From: Chitinophagaceae bacterium
Lineage (GTDB): Bacteria > Bacteroidota > Bacteroidia > Chitinophagales > Chitinophagaceae
NCBI GenBank assembly: GCA_016720565.1
Contig: JADKKJ010000012.1
Coordinates: 310,001-374,000, forward strand
Length of the DNA: 64,000 nt
Reading direction: 5' to 3'
Every line of letters begins with the position of its first letter. Position 1 is the first letter of the stretch. This document shows positions 33,198 to 43,250 of the stretch, piece after piece. The notes beneath the pieces were generated by a model. That model was not told the origin of the DNA, made no database searches, and saw nothing but the letters and a program-made list of their open reading frames with translations. Both the position numbers and the translations under genes were made by a program.

Positions 33198-34682
33198 ATG
33201 AGAACCCGACACTTAGCGCTGGCAATATCATTTCTAAGCTTTTCATTATTTACTCAGGCACAGGCGAACAGGACCACCCGTCCAAACATCATTTACATTT
33301 TCGCCGATGACCTGGGCTATGGTGAACTGGGCTGTTATGGCCAGCAAAAAATAAAAACACCCCATCTTGACCAGATGGCCAAAGAAGGAATTCTCTTCTC
33401 CGACCATTATTCCAGTGCGCCTGTTTGTGCCCCTGCCCGATGTATGCTGCTTACCGGAAAACATGCCGGCCATGCCTATATACGCGGCAATTATGAACTG
33501 GGTGATTTCAGTGATGATAAAGAGGGCGGGCAAATGCCCCTGCCGGAAAATATTTTTACTATACCGGTCATGCTGAAAAAAGCGGGCTATGTAACCGGCA
33601 TGGTGGGCAAATGGGGACTAGGCATGCCTTTCAACGGCGGTTCTCCCCTGCAACATGGTTTCGATTATTATTATGGCGTGCTAGACCAGAAACAGGCGCA
33701 CAATTATTATTCCACCCATCTCTGGGAAAATGATAAATGGGATTCGCTGCAGAACCCACGGATGAATGTTCACAAAAAGATCGATTCGGCCACTGCCACC
33801 GATGCTGACTTTAACCAGTTCATTGGAAAAGATTATGCACCGGCAAGAATGACAGAAAAGGCGATGAATTTTATTGCCAAAAATAAAACCAGGCCCTTCT
33901 TTCTATACCTGCCCTATACCCTGCCCCATCTTTCCCTTCAGGTCCCGGAAGAATATGTAAACAAGTATAAAGGCCAGTTTAATGAAACTCCCTATTACGG
34001 GCAAAACGGATATGCCGCCTGCAAATACCCGCTTTCTACCTATGCTGCCATGATCACTTACCTTGATGACCAGGTTGGATTGATAATGGAAAAAATAAAA
34101 AAGCTTGGACTTGATAAGAACACCATCATCATGTTCAGCAGTGATAATGGCACTACATTTACCGGAGGGGTAGATGCGAAATTCTTCAACAGCAGTATGG
34201 GATTGCGCGGCCTGAAAATGGAATTATATGAAGGCGGCATCCGTATGCCATTTATCACCAGGTGGCCCGGAAAGATACAGGCGGGCATTGTGACCTCACA
34301 TCCTTCCGCGCAATACGACCTGATGGCTACCCTGGCTGAACTGACTCGCCAACCCCTTAAGAATACAGATGGCATTTCTTTTCTTCCAACATTACTGGGA
34401 AATTATGGCGAGCAGAAAAAACATGCCTTCCTGTATTTTGAATACCCGGAAAATGGAGGACAAGTTGCGATTCGCTTCGGAAATTATAAAGGGATAAAAC
34501 TGAATTTGAAAAAAGATCCCAATGCTCCCTGGTTGCTGTATGACCTTGCCGCAGACCGCAGTGAAAAAAGGGATATTGCTGCGGATCATCCTGATATCAT
34601 CAAGAAGCTGGATAGTATATTAAAGGAACAACATACCTGTTCACATCTCCGCGATTGGGAGATCATCGATCCAAAATTCTGA
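33198..34682 (+). CDS. Arylsulfatase, secreted, Cys type
   Basis: A 494-aa type I sulfatase with a signal peptide ending near TQAQA. Metal-binding ADDLGYGELGCYG and the formylglycine site CAPAR (C77) are present, so it needs conversion of C77 by a formylglycine enzyme or anSME. Substrate unknown. The only SUMF1 protein in the window (13791) lacks the catalytic cysteine pair and is not its partner. It is divergent from korD. Confidence 0.92.
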   Translation: MRTRHLALAISFLSFSLFTQAQANRTTRPNIIYIFADDLGYGELGCYGQQKIKTPHLDQMAKEGILFSDHYSSAPVCAPARCMLLTGKHAGHAYIRGNYELGDFSDDKEGGQMPLPENIFTIPVMLKKAGYVTGMVGKWGLGMPFNGGSPLQHGFDYYYGVLDQKQAHNYYSTHLWENDKWDSLQNPRMNVHKKIDSATATDADFNQFIGKDYAPARMTEKAMNFIAKNKTRPFFLYLPYTLPHLSLQVPEEYVNKYKGQFNETPYYGQNGYAACKYPLSTYAAMITYLDDQVGLIMEKIKKLGLDKNTIIMFSSDNGTTFTGGVDAKFFNSSMGLRGLKMELYEGGIRMPFITRWPGKIQAGIVTSHPSAQYDLMATLAELTRQPLKNTDGISFLPTLLGNYGEQKKHAFLYFEYPENGGQVAIRFGNYKGIKLNLKKDPNAPWLLYDLAADRSEKRDIAADHPDIIKKLDSILKEQHTCSHLRDWEIIDPKF

Positions 34683-34693
34683 TTTCAATTATC

Positions 34694-36859
34694 TTATTTT
34701 CTCGTAAATATGAAATCTCCACCAATATGCCCTGAGGCTTCCAGGGTTCCATAACGAGGCTCCGTTTTTGTTTCTGTCATCACCGCCTCCAGGATCTGGC
34801 TGATAAACATTTTCTGAGCAGTCAGGTATTTATCCTTATTCTCAGCCAGCGCTTTGATCAGGTATTTCATGAAAACACTTTTATCAGGCACCTCGGTATC
34901 ATTCCCGGATGTGATGGCCACACGGCTGATCTTTGCATTCAATTGTTGTATAGGTGCCGGCATATCCGTATTTAAACCCCTTGTTCGAAATACAGACCCT
35001 GAAAAACAGGCATCAGTGATCAGCAAGGTATGTCTTGAAGGGATCCTTCCAATAAGGTCCAATACTGTTTTATTCGGCACCCAGGTATTTACATCATTCA
35101 GTTTTGCATCTGTAAGCAGCCAGTATCCCTTCTTTTCTTTTTCCACCCAGATACCATGCCCCGCATAAAATATTACCAGGTTGTCTTCCGGCTGGATCAT
35201 TTCAAGGATCTCCAGGAATTGCTTTTTAAGATCGGATTGTTCAGGGTTGAATAAAGTGAATATATTATCCTCGTCGAAGTTATAATTGTTCTTCAGTGTC
35301 AACTTTAATCTGACCGCATCAGGTATCGGATCCTCAAGCGATGGTATATTACCATCGTCATAATTCTGGCAACCGATCAGTAAAGCATAATTTTTCCCTT
35401 CTTTTTCGATCGCTGGTTTAGATACTGAAACCGAGGAGCCCTGTTTTATTTCAACGGTCTTTTCACCGGCATTACCCGAGAAATCAGTGGCCACCACAAT
35501 AAATTTATTTATTCCTTCCTTTAAGGTCACATTACCCCAGAAATTCCCATTTTCCTGGGAAAAGACCTTTTCCCCGTTAATTGTTACAGATCTTATACCG
35601 CCAGGGTCAGTTGCAGTGCCTTTTATCATCAGATCGTTACCTGTTGCCTCAACGATCACACCGCGGGCCGACTCAGGCTCAGTAATGATCACCTGGGGAG
35701 GGGTCTTGTCTGTTTTTCTTTCCGCAATTATTTTTCCCTCCAAACGGGCCAGTCCCTGAATTGCCGGCTCAAAGCCCGGACTATAAAGTAAGGCTGCTTC
35801 GTAATCTTTCTTTGCCTTGTCTATTTCTCCAAGGCCTTCGTGGGCCTCGGCACGGTAGCAGTAATATCTGAATTGATCCACCTGATTAACTCTTCGACCA
35901 AAGGCCCTTCTTTCAATATACCCTGTAAACTTAATGATCGCCTCCTGATATTTTTTTTTGTGAAGATCTATGATCCCGTAAAAGTTACGAAAGGTTCTTT
36001 CAAAGAACCCCTCTCCTATCAGCAACTTGGGTCTTCCTTCTTTAGCTATTTGTACACTGTTCTCAAATTTTTCATAGTCCTCCTGGGCCAGGTAAACATA
36101 AGGAAGGGTAAATTCTGCCCAATCTCCAGAGCCATTAAATCCTCCCTTATTTTTCATCACATCTAATACCCATGCTTCCGCCTCTTTGTATTTCTTATCA
36201 AGTATGAGGAGAAAAACACCGGAAAAAAATTCACACCTTCTGGCCACATTGAACATATTTTTTTCCATCGTCTTAGCAAGTTCATTAATAGTTTGCAGGC
36301 TTTTTCTATCCTCCAGGAAAAACGCAACTTTGCAGGCATTATCAAATAATGTATTAGCTGATCCACCGGGTTTTTTACCTCGAAAAAGTTCCATGTAGTT
36401 TATAGTAGCTTCAACTGCAATGCGGGAATCACCTGATTCGAAATTCAATGAAGCCCGCTGCGAATAATGTTGCTCAAAAAGGTTTGCAATTTCAGAAGCT
36501 TTCATTAGCCCGGTTGGCATCGTGATCAAAGATTGCCGATAAATATCCCATGTTTTATTAGCACCCTTTACGTCCCCAAGTTTCATTTTTTCAGCAGCAA
36601 GTACCGGAAGTCCGTTTGGTAATGGGAACAGCTCATTGGCCTTGTAATATAAATTTTCCGCCTCCAGGTATTTATCATTTTTCCAAAGCTTCCAGGCCCG
36701 ACTGCACATTTTATCAGCATCAGTTTTTTTATCTTCATTTTTATAGGATCGGCCTTCTTCCCTGCGCTGGGAAAAAGAACTGGAAGAATTAATTACCAGT
36801 GCAATCAATAAGATAATCCTCCCGCAAAATAATAGGCTTATTAATTTCCGATGGTTCAT
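34694..36859 (-). CDS. Exported TPR / Ig-like / caspase-family (C14) protein
   Basis: A 721-aa protein with a signal peptide (residues 1-30). TPR-like helical repeats fill about 45-380, a bacterial Ig-like or PKD-like domain about 385-470 (ATDPGGIRSVTINGEKVF), and a caspase-like peptidase about 480-721. The catalytic dyad is intact: H568 in YAGHG and C618 in DACFSGS. Export points to a role in the periplasm or outside, unlike most cytoplasmic immune caspases. It ends 12 bp from the sulfatase (convergent). Confidence 0.9.
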   Translation of the reverse strand: MNHRKLISLLFCGRIILLIALVINSSSSFSQRREEGRSYKNEDKKTDADKMCSRAWKLWKNDKYLEAENLYYKANELFPLPNGLPVLAAEKMKLGDVKGANKTWDIYRQSLITMPTGLMKASEIANLFEQHYSQRASLNFESGDSRIAVEATINYMELFRGKKPGGSANTLFDNACKVAFFLEDRKSLQTINELAKTMEKNMFNVARRCEFFSGVFLLILDKKYKEAEAWVLDVMKNKGGFNGSGDWAEFTLPYVYLAQEDYEKFENSVQIAKEGRPKLLIGEGFFERTFRNFYGIIDLHKKKYQEAIIKFTGYIERRAFGRRVNQVDQFRYYCYRAEAHEGLGEIDKAKKDYEAALLYSPGFEPAIQGLARLEGKIIAERKTDKTPPQVIITEPESARGVIVEATGNDLMIKGTATDPGGIRSVTINGEKVFSQENGNFWGNVTLKEGINKFIVVATDFSGNAGEKTVEIKQGSSVSVSKPAIEKEGKNYALLIGCQNYDDGNIPSLEDPIPDAVRLKLTLKNNYNFDEDNIFTLFNPEQSDLKKQFLEILEMIQPEDNLVIFYAGHGIWVEKEKKGYWLLTDAKLNDVNTWVPNKTVLDLIGRIPSRHTLLITDACFSGSVFRTRGLNTDMPAPIQQLNAKISRVAITSGNDTEVPDKSVFMKYLIKALAENKDKYLTAQKMFISQILEAVMTETKTEPRYGTLEASGHIGGDFIFTRK

Positions 36860-36881
36860 AAAACTTATAATTTTCTGAGTC

Positions 36882-38219
36882 TTATTTAGCTGCCCTGATA
36901 GAAATATTCAGTTTGGCATCCAACGTAGCGGTCATCGCCCGCAGGTAAGCTGAAAAACCTTTCTCTGTTTTAAATGCGGGATCTGATAATTCCCAGCCTG
37001 CTACAGCATAATAGGTTACAGGATAAATATTATTGACCTTTAATTTTATAAGATAGGTAGAATTGACAGCGCCATCTTCGGGCGCTTTTTCCCAGCCATC
37101 AAAAAGATCCCAGGGAACCAGTATAGCCATCCCCAGGTTGAATTCTTTATTATAGGTCTGCTTATCATAGGTATAAAGTACCATCCAGTTATTCACTTTC
37201 ATCTGCACCGGTATCTTTTCTGTTTCGAGTTTTGGCAATCCAATAAGTAAACGTTCATCCCCGCTCAGGTCACGAAAGGTCACCGTGTTCTCATAGGCAT
37301 AAGGACCGGTCCATATAGTTGGTTCCTCTTTTACATGGTAATGCCTTTGCTGCGATGGCTTCCATTCATCATAGTTAATGGAAAATGAACCATAGATCGG
37401 GCCATTGTTCTCCATTTTAAACCGGGTTTCTTTTATTGTATGTACGCTGTCTTTTTGCGTAACGCCCAGCCGGCTGATCTTACCATCATGCAGGATCCCC
37501 AATCCCCCTAAACCAAGTGAACTGCCTACAGGAAGTATATCTCTTCCCCAATCGGCCATTATATGGTAATTATCGACAGGCACTCCTTTTACTGATACAC
37601 CCACAGAATCTGGCATCAACCCCTTTATTTTTTTTCCAAACACATCCTTGCTGTTCCTTCCATCCAGGTAATGCCGGAATGCCAGTTTTTCATTTTCAAA
37701 ACTTGGACCATCGGCCTGGTAAGCCTGGTAACCGGTTAGTTTTGGAAGCATGGAAGGAAGAAATATATCCTCCGTTAATGAGACCAATGGACTTGCCTGG
37801 GAGGCTCTTTTATTCAACCGTATCCTTACCTGCTGGTCGTAGACCATCGCTTTATCGGTCCAGGTAAGCGTATAGTGACGGGATTCATTTTTCTCCATAT
37901 CCACAACAAAGAACAAGGACTTATTTCTTCTTGAATCTTCGTCATGGATGATCTGGCAGGGCACCGTGTTTTGTTTCATATCCTTTAAAACAGGATAACC
38001 ATGGTCATGTTCCAGATAGGGCCAGTCAACCGGCGTGATATATACAGCCCTGCTGCTGATGCGCGACTTAGATTCATTTAAAATAGTAATGATGTATTTG
38101 CCTTCCTTCTGGCCGGTTGCGACCGTCTGCGTATGGGCTGCCTGCATAAAGCAAAAACAAAGAAGGATGATGAGGACGATCTGCCTGGGAAAGCCGCCGG
38201 TAGAAAATGGTCTTATCAT
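36882..38219 (-). CDS. DUF4861 family secreted protein
   Basis: A 445-aa exported protein (signal peptide ending AHTQT) of the DUF4861 family, which is common in Bacteroidota polysaccharide clusters and related to beta-sandwich sugar-acting proteins. Visible family stretches are DWGRDILPVGSSLGLGG and YAYENTVTFRDL. Its reaction is unknown. It precedes the caspase gene on the same strand by 22 bp, so the two are probably co-transcribed. Confidence 0.75.
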   Translation of the reverse strand: MIRPFSTGGFPRQIVLIILLCFCFMQAAHTQTVATGQKEGKYIITILNESKSRISSRAVYITPVDWPYLEHDHGYPVLKDMKQNTVPCQIIHDEDSRRNKSLFFVVDMEKNESRHYTLTWTDKAMVYDQQVRIRLNKRASQASPLVSLTEDIFLPSMLPKLTGYQAYQADGPSFENEKLAFRHYLDGRNSKDVFGKKIKGLMPDSVGVSVKGVPVDNYHIMADWGRDILPVGSSLGLGGLGILHDGKISRLGVTQKDSVHTIKETRFKMENNGPIYGSFSINYDEWKPSQQRHYHVKEEPTIWTGPYAYENTVTFRDLSGDERLLIGLPKLETEKIPVQMKVNNWMVLYTYDKQTYNKEFNLGMAILVPWDLFDGWEKAPEDGAVNSTYLIKLKVNNIYPVTYYAVAGWELSDPAFKTEKGFSAYLRAMTATLDAKLNISIRAAK

Positions 38220-38264
38220 ACATTAGAATTGGTTATTCAATGTAGTGAATTATTGGCTGATTTT

Positions 38265-39668
38265 TTATCCCAACCCTATTTCGGAATGTAATTCCGGCAC
38301 TTCTACATCGGCAAATCCTTTTTTCAGCAACCGCTGTTTGAAGTCCAGTTGCACATTATATTCCCCATGCACTATGAATAATTTTTTCACTTTCGCAGGA
38401 TCCTGGCAGGCCAGCCATTGGCAGAGATCTTCATAGTCGCCATGTGCGCTCATAGAACGAATGGCGCCGATCTCTGCATGCACTTCATGCATAACACCAT
38501 AGATACCCACTTCTTTATCCCCGTCAAGCAGCCTTCCACCTAATGAATGAGGTTCGCAGTAGCCGGTAAACAGAATGGTATTGCGGCTGTTCTCAATATT
38601 ATTGCTGATATGGTGTTTCACCCGGCCCGCGTCGGCCATGCCCGAAGCGCTGATAATGACCATTGGGCCATTCATGAAATTCAGTTGCTTGGATTGCTCC
38701 ACCGATTGAATATACCTGAGCCCTTTAAATGCGAACGGGTCCTGGTCTGACTCCATTATTTTTTGCAGGTATTTATTAAAATAATTGGGATAGCGTTTAA
38801 CGATCTCAGTGGCCTGCACACTCAGGGGGCTATCTACAATATAAGGCAGGTCAGGCAAACGGTTCTCCAGTTCCAGCTGATTCAGCGCGAACAGTAATTC
38901 CTGGGTACGTCCCACACTGAAAGCAGGCATGATCAGTTTTCCTTTTTTCTGCAGGCATGCTTTTTCAATCCAGCGTAAAAGCATGTCGGGCGTGGTAAGA
39001 TTATTATCATGCAGGCTGTTTCCATAAGTAGATTCCATAATGATCACATCCGCCTGCGGAAAATCCTGCGGAGACTTTAGTATCACATCGCGATACCTTC
39101 CCACATCACCACTGAAAGTTAAACATGTCAGTTTTCCATTCTCCGTGATCTTCAGATGAACGCAGGTGCTGCCAATAATATGCCCGGCATCCGTAAACAT
39201 GGCCTGCACACCTTCCATCACATCAAACCAGATATTATACCCTCTCTCATCCAGATGATCCAGCGCTTTGGTGGCATCTTCCAGGGTATACAATGGTTTC
39301 AGGTAGGCTATGCCTTCGGTGGCGTTTCTTTTATTTACATACTTGATCTCGTCCTGTTGTATCTCAGCCGAATCCTTTAATAATACGGTAGTAAGGTCCC
39401 TGGTAGCAGGAGTACAATAGATCCTTCCTGAATATCCATCTGCCACCAGTTTTGGTATCAAACCGCTGTGATCGATATGCGCATGCGAAAGGATCATGGC
39501 ACTGATGGAAGCAGGATCAAAACCAAGGTCTCTGTTCAGCATATCCGTTTCCCGACCCAGCCCCTGGAACATTCCGCAGTCCAGCAATAGTTTTTTTCCG
39601 TTTTGCAAACTGATCAGGTGTTTGGAACCGGTAACGGTTCTGGCGGCGCCATGAAATGCTATTTTCAT
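38265..39668 (-). CDS. Beta-CASP metallo-beta-lactamase-fold RNase-like hydrolase
   Basis: A 467-aa MBL-fold protein with SHAHIDHSG (metal motif), SGDVGR, then the beta-CASP and RMMBL regions (MESTYGNSLH, MPAFSVGRTQELL, ISASGMADAGRVKHH, SMSAHGDYEDL). Such proteins cut or trim RNA with two zinc ions. Last gene of a four-gene minus-strand string beginning with the papain-like protease. Confidence 0.9.
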   Translation of the reverse strand: MKIAFHGAARTVTGSKHLISLQNGKKLLLDCGMFQGLGRETDMLNRDLGFDPASISAMILSHAHIDHSGLIPKLVADGYSGRIYCTPATRDLTTVLLKDSAEIQQDEIKYVNKRNATEGIAYLKPLYTLEDATKALDHLDERGYNIWFDVMEGVQAMFTDAGHIIGSTCVHLKITENGKLTCLTFSGDVGRYRDVILKSPQDFPQADVIIMESTYGNSLHDNNLTTPDMLLRWIEKACLQKKGKLIMPAFSVGRTQELLFALNQLELENRLPDLPYIVDSPLSVQATEIVKRYPNYFNKYLQKIMESDQDPFAFKGLRYIQSVEQSKQLNFMNGPMVIISASGMADAGRVKHHISNNIENSRNTILFTGYCEPHSLGGRLLDGDKEVGIYGVMHEVHAEIGAIRSMSAHGDYEDLCQWLACQDPAKVKKLFIVHGEYNVQLDFKQRLLKKGFADVEVPELHSEIGLG

Positions 39669-39698
39669 AATGTAGGTTTAGCGTTTAGAGATGAGGGA

Positions 39699-40199
39699 TC
39701 AGGCTTTCGCTGGTGATCTTCGGGCCTTAAATGACCAGGTTATAGTAAAACGCGCAATTATCTCGCCATCTTTATCTTTCCCGACAGAATGGGCCTCCAC
39801 TTTACCAGCTTCGCCCGTGCGAATACACTGTTCGATCGTATTTTTAAAGGTATCGCCATCCTCACAATGAAAGTACGTTCTGCCCACGGCTTTTTTAAAA
39901 TATTCCGATTCCAGCTTTACCACCAGCATGGAAACCGGTGGATCGGAATGATAAAGATGGGCCATCGCCAATGCGCCGGTGCTCATTTCTGCGGCCATGG
40001 CCAGGCAGGCAAAATAGGTTGAACGAAAAGGATTTTGAGAGAGCCATTTATAGGGAACTGATACCACACAATGCGCTTCATCCATCTCCCGCATACGAAC
40101 ACCGGCAAAAAAAGCGGCCGGAAGTCTGAAAAAAAGAAACAACCGGAATTTCAACGGGTGTTTCATCTGGCGAATGAAAGTGGCGGCTGACTGGCTCAT
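39699..40199 (-). CDS. DUF4442 hotdog-fold protein
   Basis: A 166-aa protein of the DUF4442 family (hotdog fold, thioesterase-like). Its segment SQNPFRSTYFACLAMAAEMSTG (in parts) matches the family, and the later CEDGDTFKNTI is typical. Acyl-thioester hydrolysis is possible but untested. Starts in a 4-nt ATGA overlap with the thioredoxin-like gene. Confidence 0.8.
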   Translation of the reverse strand: MSQSAATFIRQMKHPLKFRLFLFFRLPAAFFAGVRMREMDEAHCVVSVPYKWLSQNPFRSTYFACLAMAAEMSTGALAMAHLYHSDPPVSMLVVKLESEYFKKAVGRTYFHCEDGDTFKNTIEQCIRTGEAGKVEAHSVGKDKDGEIIARFTITWSFKARRSPAKA

Positions 40200-40690
40200 T
40201 GATCCTTGTATTGTTTAGGGTCAAGTGAAGCAGGGGTCCAGGATCTGAAAAATTCCATCACTTTATTTTTTGAATATCCTTTTCCTTCCTCCAGGTATTC
40301 TGAATTCTGGGTATGGATCAGGTTACCCTTGCCATCCAGTACCAGGAATACAGGAAAACCAAAACGCTGCGGGAACTGGTATTTTTTCAGCAGCTCTGCA
40401 TTTTTATTTTCCTGACTGTAGTTCAAATGATACACTACATAATTAGCCTGTACCAATGAATCGATCGACTTGTCGCTGGTCACAAATTCATGAAACCGGG
40501 CGCACCAGATGCACCAGTTTCCACCTATCTGCACCAATACATGCTTATTTTCTTTTTTGGCCTGCAATACTGCGCTGGCAATTCCTTTCTCGGCATTTTC
40601 CTCCGGCTGGTAAAGCTTGAATTTGGTCATATCCTGCGCGGAACTAATGGTCGCGAACAGGGCAATAAAAACAGTGAAGAGGATTTTCAT
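40196..40690 (-). CDS. Periplasmic thioredoxin-family protein
   Basis: A 164-aa exported thioredoxin-like protein: signal peptide ending ISSAQ, and the redox motif GGNWCIWCARF, a CxxC with Ile-Trp between. Likely a disulfide reductase or isomerase of the periplasm. It lies 4 bp after the papain-like protease, which may be a substrate. Start at ATG 40690, with the signal peptide directly following. Confidence 0.88.
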   Translation of the reverse strand: MKILFTVFIALFATISSAQDMTKFKLYQPEENAEKGIASAVLQAKKENKHVLVQIGGNWCIWCARFHEFVTSDKSIDSLVQANYVVYHLNYSQENKNAELLKKYQFPQRFGFPVFLVLDGKGNLIHTQNSEYLEEGKGYSKNKVMEFFRSWTPASLDPKQYKDQ

Positions 40691-40694
40691 TTTT

Positions 40695-42314
40695 CTAATT
40701 TTTATCGAAGGCGACAACAAAACCAACGGCTTTGTTTGAATTATCATTTACTTTAAAATGTACGTTTCCATCGCGGGTGCCCTCAAAACGAACAGAGGAG
40801 ATACGAATATCATTGATCACATCATTGAGTTTATCAACATAATTTTTTTTATTACTCTGGCTAAGCAGCCGGTTGATCGAATTATATTCAAGCGGCTCAC
40901 GGCTTACGATCACCGCGATCTGATCCTTTGTTCCGGAACTGTCTGCTTCCATCGATTGGGATTTTGGAAACAACCGGTAACCGGTAATACCGCAGTAAGG
41001 AGAATGTTTAGAGGTTGTTTCCCCCTGCTTAAGGTAAGGAAACAATACATAACTGCTGCCGTCTGTTTCCTGTCCAAAAATATAGATATAACACTCGGTC
41101 TCGTTTTTTATTTCCATTTTAAATCTTGTGCCCCGGCTGATAGGCGAAGCCGATTCAAAATAATTATTCCCTGCAAAGCGAAGCGGAATATAAGATTTGG
41201 TCTCATTATTCACCAGACCTACGGTACATTCCAGCGGAATGTTGGCCACATTCGCTGATCTTGGAAGGGGATCCAATCCATAAGCTTCGCGCACATATTC
41301 CTGGAAATCCCCGTACCGGATCCAGGCTATCCCATTTACGCCCCAATCTGAGGTCCAGCTGTTCATGATCTGAAAAGCCCCGCCAAATTTCCTGTCATCA
41401 TATCCTATCACACACATGGCATGGCCGCCCATTCCCATTTTGGAAGCATCCATACCGGAAGGCTCCCATAATTCCTGACCCATCATGTTCTGCATAAAAC
41501 TATCTCCTACCAGCATTCCTATCACCACCGGCACATCTTTGGCCAAATGTTCTTTGATCGCCCTGATATTGATCTCTTCATTATCATTGGTAAGCCGGGT
41601 AAATCCATGGATCTGGTTATTCCTTCCATACCTAATATCAGCAGAGCCTGGTTCGCGGTCACAATCCTGGTCGTTATACGGATAAGCAGACAATGCCACG
41701 CCACCATTACGTTGCATGGTCTCCATGGCCCGTTGTATATAGGATCCCTGGCAATTATCCAGCTTGATCTGGTTATAGAGGTAGGAAGGACTGAAAGCAA
41801 TTTTATTGGGATCCTCATGGGTGGCCGCTGCAAATAATATGGTCTGTGCCGCATAAGCGCTGCTCCATGCTACACAGGAACCCTGTTTACCCTGGTCGCC
41901 TCTTGCGGGCGCAAAACGCAGCAGGGATATGGCTTCCGGCAAGGGATTTTTATTATCGTCGGCAGAAAGTTCTTCGTAAATGGAGGCTTTTTGAAAGGTA
42001 TCCTTATTGAAATCGTATCCGCTGGGCGAAAAATTACGAACGATATCGCCAACGCTTGCCAGGTTACAGCCACCTCCGCCCTTGCTAAGCAGGAAATAGG
42101 CTGCAATGGCCAACCCTATCAGCAGGATCAGTCCGCATCCGCCTCTTCCTCCGCCGCCACCAGTTTTTCTTCCAAACAAACCAAGGATGAGAGGCAGGAA
42201 TGATAAAAGGCCACCCAGGCCCCTTCCCCCGCCTCCCGAAGTCTCCCTTCCGCCTCCACCTGAGCCGCTGTTATCGTTGGGATCAAATGGATCATCTGTC
42301 ATTCTAATTGGCAT
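40695..42314 (-). CDS. Membrane-anchored papain-like (C1) cysteine protease
   Basis: A 539-aa C1 peptidase. The first 85 residues are glycine-rich repeats around one membrane helix (about 60-77). The catalytic domain follows, with Q144/C147 in KQGSCVAWSSAYA, the His in GGHAMCVIGYDD and the Asn in IMNSWTSDWG. The C-terminal 170 residues look like a beta-rich accessory domain (DUF4384-like in shape). The catalytic part is probably outside the cytoplasm. A second Met (42302) could be the start. Confidence 0.88.
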   Translation of the reverse strand: MPIRMTDDPFDPNDNSGSGGGGRETSGGGGRGLGGLLSFLPLILGLFGRKTGGGGGRGGCGLILLIGLAIAAYFLLSKGGGGCNLASVGDIVRNFSPSGYDFNKDTFQKASIYEELSADDNKNPLPEAISLLRFAPARGDQGKQGSCVAWSSAYAAQTILFAAATHEDPNKIAFSPSYLYNQIKLDNCQGSYIQRAMETMQRNGGVALSAYPYNDQDCDREPGSADIRYGRNNQIHGFTRLTNDNEEINIRAIKEHLAKDVPVVIGMLVGDSFMQNMMGQELWEPSGMDASKMGMGGHAMCVIGYDDRKFGGAFQIMNSWTSDWGVNGIAWIRYGDFQEYVREAYGLDPLPRSANVANIPLECTVGLVNNETKSYIPLRFAGNNYFESASPISRGTRFKMEIKNETECYIYIFGQETDGSSYVLFPYLKQGETTSKHSPYCGITGYRLFPKSQSMEADSSGTKDQIAVIVSREPLEYNSINRLLSQSNKKNYVDKLNDVINDIRISSVRFEGTRDGNVHFKVNDNSNKAVGFVVAFDKN

Positions 42315-42388
42315 ATAATGCTGTTTATTTTATAATCCTGCAACGATTATACCGAGAATTCGTCAAATTTGCATAAGATATTTTAAGT

Positions 42389-43249
42389 ATGAAAAATTCC
42401 CTTTTAGCTCCCTTTATTTTGTTCATGGCCGCTGCAAATGCGCAAAACATTCAGCCTAAACTGAAATTTGACCAGGGCCAGAACCTGCAGGTAAATCTTC
42501 AGCTCAAAACAACTATTTCTCAGCAGGCGATGGGGCAGGCCATAGATTTTACGGTGGAAGGCAATGCTGACCATAGTTTCATGGTCACCAATGCTACTGA
42601 AGATAATTCCACTCTGAAACATTCGGTGGACCATGTGGGTTTCAATTTTGATGGCATGGGGCAAAAAATGAAGTTCGATTCAAAAGAGGAAAAGGACCTG
42701 AAAGGAAATTTTGGAAAACCAGTAAAAGAACTACTCGATAAAAAATATGATATGGTGATCGATGGAAATGGCAATACCCTGATGGCCATTCCCGAAAAGA
42801 TCGTTTTAGGAAATGATGATGCAAGGATGGCTATCATCACATCGATGCTAAAGGATATTTTTGACCTGGTGCAGCCTCCTAAAAAAGGTATGGCCAGTTT
42901 TTTTAAGGTCCTGCCCGATTCAGGGAGCACCAAAGGAAAAGCCTGGACGGAATCCTATCCGCTTTCCAATGGGCTTTTCAATGCAGCGTATACGATCAGT
43001 GATATTAATGACTCTACCATAGTGGTCGATTTTGCCTCTAATTCGGTAACGGTTACAAAAGCGGAAATGATGGGGGGAGAAACAACCACTAATATGAATA
43101 ATAAATCTACGGGGAGGATCATTCTTGACAGACTCACAGGTATCATCCGGGAGAAGACCATGAAAACAGATTCTAACGGAACCACGGAGACCGCATTTGG
43201 TAGCCTGCCGGTCACTTCTACTACAAACATCACGATAACGGTCAAATAA
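42389..43249 (+). CDS. Secreted DUF6263-like protein, function unknown
   Basis: A 286-aa exported protein (signal peptide ending ANAQN), beta-rich, of a family often listed as DUF6263. No catalytic motif is apparent. It stands alone, divergent from the protease gene and convergent with lysA (1 bp apart at the stops). Confidence 0.6.
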   Translation: MKNSLLAPFILFMAAANAQNIQPKLKFDQGQNLQVNLQLKTTISQQAMGQAIDFTVEGNADHSFMVTNATEDNSTLKHSVDHVGFNFDGMGQKMKFDSKEEKDLKGNFGKPVKELLDKKYDMVIDGNGNTLMAIPEKIVLGNDDARMAIITSMLKDIFDLVQPPKKGMASFFKVLPDSGSTKGKAWTESYPLSNGLFNAAYTISDINDSTIVVDFASNSVTVTKAEMMGGETTTNMNNKSTGRIILDRLTGIIREKTMKTDSNGTTETAFGSLPVTSTTNITITVK

Positions 43250-43250
43250 A

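Noticed and set aside
13791..34682. SUMF1 protein at 13791 as the maturation enzyme of the sulfatase at 33198
   Set aside because: The SUMF1 protein lacks the catalytic cysteine pair and is linked to nirK 20 kb away.
34694..36859. Caspase gene as an antiviral effector
   Set aside because: It carries a signal peptide and has no sensor or nucleotide-signalling partner nearby.
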